A DNA stretch of 10,248 bases from Bacteroidota bacterium (GTDB lineage: Bacteria > Bacteroidota > Bacteroidia > Bacteroidales > JAAYUG01): positions 1-10,248 of the forward strand of contig JAKAMP010000049.1 of NCBI GenBank assembly GCA_021812865.1, read 5' to 3'. The notes beneath the pieces are model-generated. The model was given only the letters and a program-made list of their open reading frames with translations, was not told where the DNA came from and did no database searches. The position numbers and the translations under genes were made by a program. Positions within the stretch are counted from its first letter, which is position 1. Every line of letters starts with the position of its first letter. Positions 6,479 to 10,248 of this stretch are shown here, piece after piece.

Positions 6479-7030
6479 TTATAAAATATTGATCATATCT
6501 TTCCCTCCAAATCTGCTTTTCTTTGGTTTCGACTTTAATACTGCAGTCAATATTACAACATCTGCCCAATGTTCATAATCCTTGGGCCCCTTGAATTCCC
6601 CTTCTTTTGTTGTTTGAAATATGTTGACAAAACTTAGCCTGGGATACATATTTGATAAGGCTTCCATCGATTCGATCGTCATTTTGATACTGTTGATGCT
6701 GTCTATAAACAAGACATCGTAACCGTTCAAGTCTGCCGGTAAAACATCTGATAGATGCAGGTTTGGATTAACTGCCTTCAGCCTGTTGATTTTTTCCTGG
6801 AGGGTATAACCCAGTTTTTCTTCGTCAGCTACAAAGAGTACCTGCAGGTTATGTTCACGCACCAAATAATGCAAAAAATCGATTGCAAGGGTACTCCATC
6901 CTCCTAACGGAGGAACATATATCATAATTTTTAAGGGCGTTGACGGGATTGCCCTCCCTGCGGTCGTGCGGACCCTGTGGCCCGTAGCATAAGAAAAGCC
7001 AGGCCTGCTGCGCAGCCCGGATTTTTTCAT
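6479..7030 (-). CDS. RadA/Sms-like RecA-fold ATPase domain with a degenerate Walker A motif
   Basis: 183 residues. From about residue 34 on, the sequence follows a RecA-fold ATPase of the RadA/Sms type. There is a first strand and P-loop position (IYVPPLGGWSTLAIDF, 37-52), a second strand 'LQVLFVADEE' (62-71), a Walker B strand YDVLFIDS with Asp110, a sensor-like strand 'FVNIFQTTKEGEFKG' (134-148), and KKSRFGG (170-176), which resembles the KNRFG motif of RadA. In the Walker A, GxxGxGK(S/T) is replaced by VPPLGGWST: the first Gly is Val39 and the essential Lys is Trp45, so ATP binding should fail. Zinc finger and Lon-like domains of full RadA (about 450 residues) are absent. The first 33 residues come from a G/C-rich structured block and resemble no domain; a start at Met36 (6925) is an alternative. 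It is either a catalytically dead homologue or a decaying gene. It lies downstream of the pfp terminator. Confidence 0.6.
   Translation of the reverse strand: MKKSGLRSRPGFSYATGHRVRTTAGRAIPSTPLKIMIYVPPLGGWSTLAIDFLHYLVREHNLQVLFVADEEKLGYTLQEKINRLKAVNPNLHLSDVLPADLNGYDVLFIDSINSIKMTIESMEALSNMYPRLSFVNIFQTTKEGEFKGPKDYEHWADVVILTAVLKSKPKKSRFGGKDMINIL
6899..6914. repeat. perfect hairpin inside the altered Walker A codons
   Basis: TCCTCC (6899-6904), loop TAAC, GGAGGA (6909-6914): a perfect 6-bp inverted repeat covering codons 39-44 of the RadA-like gene, exactly where the P-loop should be. A template-switch event at an imperfect palindrome could have produced this change; that is inference. Confidence 0.5.
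6934..7021. other. G/C-rich, hairpin-rich block at the edge of the A/T-rich stretch
   Basis: An abrupt G/C-rich block that separates A/T-rich DNA (about 3340-6930) from the housekeeping side. It contains several small inverted repeats: GGGC 6935-6938 with GCCC 6951-6954, GGTC 6962-6965 with GACC 6971-6974, and CTGC/GCAG around 7006-7016. It supplies residues 4-33 of the RadA-like ORF, a stretch with no domain character (PGFSYATGHRVRTTAGRAIP). It could be a dispersed palindromic repeat read as protein by accident. Confidence 0.35.
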
Positions 7031-7081
7031 TTCATCCTGTCAGGGCTTGTAAACAATCCCTGCCTGCCTGAAATGAAAAAA
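7022..7081. repeat. 60-bp inverted repeat joining the pfp terminator U-tract to the next start codon
   Basis: TTTTTTCATTTCA (7022-7034) is the exact reverse complement of TGAAATGAAAAAA (7069-7081). Inside, after a 6-base mismatch, CAGGG (7041-7045) pairs with CCCTG (7058-7062), leaving a 12-base loop. On the minus strand the first arm is the U-run of the pfp terminator and the second arm holds the ATG (7028-7030) of the RadA-like ORF. In a read-through transcript the start codon would be paired. This could be an attenuator-like structure or simply a decayed repeat. Confidence 0.55.
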
Positions 7082-7101
7082 CCCGGGGTTTCCCGGGTTT
7101 T
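7076..7101 (-). terminator. strong intrinsic terminator of the phosphofructokinase gene
   Basis: On the minus strand AAAACCCGGG (complement of 7092-7101) pairs perfectly with CCCGGGTTTT (complement of 7078-7087), a 10-bp stem with a 4-base loop, and six T follow in total. It begins 7 bases after the stop codon at 7109. Confidence 0.9.
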
Positions 7102-7108
7102 GGCTGGC

Positions 7109-8356
7109 CTATTCGCGGGGCCAGTCGAGGATCTTGTGGAAATCGTATTCTTCAGGATTGGGAACATACTTTTTCGCTGCGTTATAGTCTTCCCTGGTGA
7201 TGTAATGCAGGTTGTTCCTGTACACCAGCTGGGTCTTCTGCGATTCGATGTTCACCAGCCTGGGGATCACCTTGCCCGATTCATCTGAAACATCTTTCAG
7301 GAATAGGGGAGCAATGTCTCCTTTGCGATCGGTGGTAACCATGCAGCCGGAAATACCTTCCGAATAGAGCTTGTATACGCCCAATCCGAGTAATGTGGCA
7401 TAAGACAGGTCGTACGCGATGGGACGGCAGCAGCGGAGTTCATAGCCCATTTCGTTGGGACGGCTCTTCACCTTGATCATGAGGGTTTTCAGTTTTTGCT
7501 GAACCAGCATGTTGAAGATATGCGATTTACTCACGTTACCGAGTTCAGGGTGGCCGTGATCGTCGTATGTAAAGTTGATGCCTGTGCCAATGATTTCCTC
7601 ATCGCTCATGAAATGGAAAACGCCTTCGCTGATGATGGCTACGCCATAATCCAGGCCAAGGATACGGCGCTTCACCATCGACGAGATAATCAGGTTGGTG
7701 ATCTTATCGAAGGTGATCTTCGTTTTGTTGAACATTTCGGGGATGATGATCATGGGGAAGTGGCAGGAGGTGCCGATCCCAAATGCAAGGTGCCCGGCTT
7801 CCCTACCCATGGCAGAAATTACGAACCAGGTGCCGCTGGTGCGGGCATCTTCGTATATGGTTGTGGCGATGCGTACACCTTCTTCCTTAGCCGAGTGGTA
7901 ACCAAAGGTGGGGAATCCTTCCGGAAGAGGGAGGTCGTTATCGATGGTTTTGGGCACATGGATACTCTTTACATCGATCTTTTTCTGTGCCAGATAATTG
8001 GTGAGCCTGTGGGCAGTGGAAGCTGTATCGTCGCCGCCAATGGTCACGAGAAGCTTCACATTGTTTTTCTCGAAGAAGGCGGTTTTAAATTCGTCGTCAC
8101 GGGGTTTATAACGGCTCATTTTCAGCTCCGATCCACCCTTACTGTAAATGTTGTCGGCATATTCAAAATCAAGGTATTCGTAATCGGGTTCTTCGGCAAA
8201 AAGGCTCTTGTAACCACCGTTCAATCCTATCACGGTAAAACCATTGTTCAGAAATATTTTCGTTACCGAACTGATCACTGTATTGATGCCGGGTGCAGGT
8301 CCGCCTGCACAAAGAATAGCAACTGCTGGTTTCATATCATCCATTTTTTTATTCAT
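7109..8356 (-). CDS. pfp: PPi-dependent 6-phosphofructokinase (diphosphate--fructose-6-phosphate 1-phosphotransferase)
   Basis: 415 residues, cytoplasmic. It phosphorylates fructose-6-phosphate to fructose-1,6-bisphosphate, reversibly when PPi is the donor, in glycolysis and gluconeogenesis. GGPAPG (18-23) is the phosphate-donor loop. GGDDT (107-111) has Asp at the position where ATP-dependent enzymes have Gly, and PKTIDND (135-141) has Lys where they have Gly; both changes mark the PPi-using type. Asp139 in TIDND is the catalytic base. MGREAGH (183-189) and PEMF bind fructose-6-phosphate. The length fits the long group of PFKs rather than the 320-residue bacterial ATP enzyme. ATG codons at 8356, 8344 and 8335 are possible starts; all precede the conserved core, which begins near residue 9. 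It is divergent from dapD, with its own terminator. Its upstream region has only an imperfect -7 box (CATATTTG, 8392-8399). G/C content and codon use look like core genome. Confidence 0.92.
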   Translation of the reverse strand: MNKKMDDMKPAVAILCAGGPAPGINTVISSVTKIFLNNGFTVIGLNGGYKSLFAEEPDYEYLDFEYADNIYSKGGSELKMSRYKPRDDEFKTAFFEKNNVKLLVTIGGDDTASTAHRLTNYLAQKKIDVKSIHVPKTIDNDLPLPEGFPTFGYHSAKEEGVRIATTIYEDARTSGTWFVISAMGREAGHLAFGIGTSCHFPMIIIPEMFNKTKITFDKITNLIISSMVKRRILGLDYGVAIISEGVFHFMSDEEIIGTGINFTYDDHGHPELGNVSKSHIFNMLVQQKLKTLMIKVKSRPNEMGYELRCCRPIAYDLSYATLLGLGVYKLYSEGISGCMVTTDRKGDIAPLFLKDVSDESGKVIPRLVNIESQKTQLVYRNNLHYITREDYNAAKKYVPNPEEYDFHKILDWPRE

Positions 8357-8447
8357 TAAATCGATAGAAAATTAGTATGCTTTGAAATATACAAATATGA
8401 AAATACTTTTTTAAAAATATTCATGGAATCATTCTATATAAAATGCC

Positions 8448-8480
8448 TTGCAGGCAAATGCCCTGAATTGTGTATTTTTG
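8448..8480 (+). promoter_or_regulatory. Bacteroidetes-type promoter for dapD
   Basis: TTG (8448-8450) and TATTTTTG (8473-8480), separated by 22 bases, fit the -33 / TAnnTTTG -7 consensus; the spacer is slightly long. Transcription would begin near 8486, about 15 bases before the ATG at 8501. This rules out the earlier in-frame ATG at 8423 as the working start. Confidence 0.6.
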
Positions 8481-8500
8481 CTTTCAGAAGCATATACACT

Positions 8501-9322
8501 ATGACAGAACAATTGAGACCACTCATCGAGGCTGCTTGGGATAACCGGGGCCTGATCGAAAAAGCCGAAGTGCAGCAGGCTATACGCGAAGTAATTGAAC
8601 TGCTCGACAAGGGGAAGTTGCGGGTTGCCGAACCCAAAGGCGATGGACAATGGCAGGTGAATGAATGGGTAAAAAAAGCGGCCATTCTTTATTTTCCGAT
8701 CCAGAAGATGGAAGTGACGGAAGTTGGCCCGTTCGAGTACCACGACAAAATCGCCCTGAAGAAAGGGTACCGTGAACTGGGTGTGCGTGTGGTTCCCCAT
8801 GCTTTGGCGCGCTATGGTTCTTACCTGGCCAAAGGGGTGATCATGATGCCATCGTATGTAAACATCGGCGCATACGTGGATGAAAACACCATGGTGGATA
8901 CCTGGGCTACGGTTGGATCGTGTGCCCAGATCGGCAAAAACGTGCACCTGAGTGGCGGTGTGGGTATAGGCGGCGTTCTGGAACCCGTTCAGGCTGCGCC
9001 GGTGATCATCGAGGATAACTGTTTTATTGGTTCACGTTGCATCGTGGTGGAAGGGGTACATGTAGGCAGGGAAGCCGTGCTTGGCGCCAGTGTGGTACTT
9101 ACCGGAACCACCAAAATTATCGATGTTACAGGCTCTGAACCCAAAGAATACAAAGGGTATGTGCCGCCGCGTTCGGTGGTGATACCGGGCAGCATGCCCA
9201 AAGATTTTCCTTCGGGCAAATACTGGGTCCCCTGCGCCCTGATTATCGGCCAGAGAAAGGAATCGACCAACCTGAAAACCTCCCTGAACGATGCCCTGAG
9301 GGAGTACAATGTAGCCGTATAA
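8501..9322 (+). CDS. dapD: 2,3,4,5-tetrahydropyridine-2,6-dicarboxylate N-succinyltransferase
   Basis: 273 residues, the same size as E. coli DapD. The cytoplasmic trimeric enzyme transfers succinyl from succinyl-CoA to tetrahydrodipicolinate in the succinylase branch of diaminopimelate/lysine synthesis, feeding peptidoglycan and protein. An N-terminal helical domain (LLDKGKLRVAEPKGDGQW, about 38-55) leads to the left-handed beta-helix with MPSYVNIGAYVDE, TMVDTWATVGSCAQIG and NVHLSGGVGIGG (about 116-160), which are nearly identical to the E. coli protein as I remember it. IIEDNCFIG and VVEGVHVG are further hexapeptide turns. The C-terminal part (VPPRSVVIPG...YWVPCALI) completes the family pattern. 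The frame is open to an ATG at 8423, but those 26 residues are not family-like and contain the promoter, so 8501 is chosen. The glycosyltransferase gene follows after 9 bases, indicating an operon. Confidence 0.96.
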   Translation: MTEQLRPLIEAAWDNRGLIEKAEVQQAIREVIELLDKGKLRVAEPKGDGQWQVNEWVKKAAILYFPIQKMEVTEVGPFEYHDKIALKKGYRELGVRVVPHALARYGSYLAKGVIMMPSYVNIGAYVDENTMVDTWATVGSCAQIGKNVHLSGGVGIGGVLEPVQAAPVIIEDNCFIGSRCIVVEGVHVGREAVLGASVVLTGTTKIIDVTGSEPKEYKGYVPPRSVVIPGSMPKDFPSGKYWVPCALIIGQRKESTNLKTSLNDALREYNVAV

Positions 9323-9331
9323 CCTGCTGTT

Positions 9332-10248
9332 ATGAGGATAGGGTTCGACGCCAAGCGTGCATTCTATAACCGCAGCGGACTGGGCAATTACAGCCGTGAT
9401 ACTATCCGTATTCTGGCCGAACATTATCCTCAGTACTCAACCTTTGCATACACTCCCGGACCAGGGGAAGAAGGACTTTTTATTCCACCGCAGACCTGCC
9501 AGGTTCGCCAGCCCTCTTCGGCATTCTACAAAACATTTTCATCTGTCTGGAGAAGCTATGGAATCGGCAGCGACCTTGACCGCGATGCCATTGATCTGTA
9601 TCATGGGCTGTCGAATGAACTGCCGTTGGGACTCTCATCGGGAAAGATCTGGAAGGTGGTGACCATCCACGACCTGATTTTCATGCGCCACCCCGAATAT
9701 TTTAAGCCGGTTGACCGCTGGATATACCGGCAGAAGTTCACGTATGCCGCACGCAAGGCAGATGCGGTGATTGCGGTGAGCCGGTATACCGCAAAAGACA
9801 TCATAGAAATCCTGAACATTCCTGAGGATAAGGTACACGTGGTGTACCAGGGGTACAATGCCATTTTCGCGCAGGAACCCGGCAGGGAATCCCTGCGTTT
9901 GATAAAGGAGAAATACAATCTGCCTGACGCTTTTATACTGGCTGTAGGGACCTTGGAAAGGCGGAAGAATCAGTTGTCGGTTCTCAAAGCCCTGTGGGAA
10001 GGGAAAATGAATATGCCGGTGATAATGATAGGAAAAGCTACGGCCTACAAGCGGGAGATGGAAGAGTATATCGACCGGAATAAAATTCCTGGCGTTCAAT
10101 TTCTGCACCAGGTACCGACGGCCGACCTGCCCATGATATACCGGCAGGCAGCGATGGTGGTATATCCTTCGCTTATCGAGGGTTTTGGAATACCCGTGCT
10201 GGAAGCGGTTGTTTGCGGTACACCGGTGATCACATCGGCGGACAGTTG
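9332..10248 (+). CDS. glycosyltransferase family 4 (GT-B fold), 3' end outside window
   Basis: 305 complete codons from ATG 9332 with no stop before the window edge. It starts MRIGFDAKRAFYNRSGLGNYSRD, the typical first strand and Gly-rich loop of GT4 proteins that begin with 'DAR...GIGRY'. LYHGLSNELPLG, VVTIHDLIFMRHPEYF and ADAVIAVSRYTAKDII are the expected end of the first Rossmann domain. The second domain has AVGTLERRKN (204-213, sugar-nucleotide phosphate binding) and IEGFGIPVLEA with the E-x7-E pair Glu283/Glu291 that binds the donor nucleotide sugar. The missing end is probably about 60-70 residues. Likely role: transfer of a sugar from an NDP-sugar in envelope polysaccharide or glycan synthesis; donor and acceptor cannot be told. 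It is 9 bases after dapD and probably co-transcribed, without a visible Shine-Dalgarno. Confidence 0.93.
   Translation, partial: MRIGFDAKRAFYNRSGLGNYSRDTIRILAEHYPQYSTFAYTPGPGEEGLFIPPQTCQVRQPSSAFYKTFSSVWRSYGIGSDLDRDAIDLYHGLSNELPLGLSSGKIWKVVTIHDLIFMRHPEYFKPVDRWIYRQKFTYAARKADAVIAVSRYTAKDIIEILNIPEDKVHVVYQGYNAIFAQEPGRESLRLIKEKYNLPDAFILAVGTLERRKNQLSVLKALWEGKMNMPVIMIGKATAYKREMEEYIDRNKIPGVQFLHQVPTADLPMIYRQAAMVVYPSLIEGFGIPVLEAVVCGTPVITSADS

Noticed and set aside
7496..8359. 287-codon open frame on the plus strand opposite the phosphofructokinase gene
   Set aside because: It is the antisense shadow of a strongly conserved gene; the translation shows no domain and only mirrors pfp codon bias.
8423..8500. 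N-terminal extension of DapD from the ATG at 8423
   Set aside because: The 26 extra residues are not family-like, and a good -33/-7 promoter lies within them, so the start is 8501.
8429..8947. 172-codon minus-strand frame opposite dapD
   Set aside because: Antisense shadow of a conserved gene, no recognisable domain.
9357..9662. 101-codon plus-strand frame within the glycosyltransferase region
   Set aside because: It is in the wrong frame; the frame from 9332 carries the GT4 motifs through to the window end.
9635..10108. 157-codon minus-strand frame near the right edge
   Set aside because: Antisense to the glycosyltransferase; no domain or promoter.
1..10248. CRISPR array, tRNA, rRNA, integrase or complete insertion sequence
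   Set aside because: No regularly spaced repeats, cloverleaf, conserved rRNA blocks or transposase/integrase motifs were found on either strand.

Overview
The window looks like a chromosomal segment of a Bacteroidetes bacterium, probably Bacteroidales-like. Three things point there. Genes lack Shine-Dalgarno sequences and start behind A/T-rich leaders. Two intergenic regions carry the Bacteroidetes-type promoter (TTG or TTTG near -33, TAnnTTTG near -7). The gene content also fits: a long PPi-type phosphofructokinase, succinylase-type dapD, a lipoprotein with Asp-box repeats, and the pro-region of a secreted M4-type protease. No rRNA, tRNA, CRISPR array or intact insertion sequence was seen.

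Left part (1-3340): a Fic-domain AMP-transferase cut by the left window edge; a 290-bp stretch without a convincing gene; a RibD-C/dihydrofolate-reductase-like protein with a candidate terminator; then, convergent to these, a large polytopic membrane protein of unknown function with a good promoter upstream.

Middle part (about 3340-6930): a clearly A/T-rich accessory stretch. It holds a small unrecognised coiled-coil ORF, a 171-bp inverted-repeat-bounded segment, an M4-type metalloprotease reduced to its pro-region, a six-Asp-box beta-propeller lipoprotein, a small conserved-looking Cys-rich protein, and a RadA/Sms-like ATPase whose Walker A motif is destroyed while its other hallmarks remain. 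Several palindromes lie between these genes. The stretch reads as a zone of transferred and decaying genes, not as an assembled new system.

Right part (about 6930-10248): G/C-richer, housekeeping-like. PPi-dependent phosphofructokinase (minus strand, with a strong intrinsic terminator) is divergent from dapD (lysine/diaminopimelate synthesis), which is followed 9 bp later by a family-4 glycosyltransferase running off the right edge. The glycosyltransferase is open to the window end and so has no visible stop codon.

I did not find a convincing undescribed multi-gene system. The points most worth checking are the RadA-like protein with its Walker A lesion at a perfect hairpin, the 60-bp inverted repeat linking the pfp terminator U-tract to the next start codon, and the inverted repeat at which the protease gene ends.
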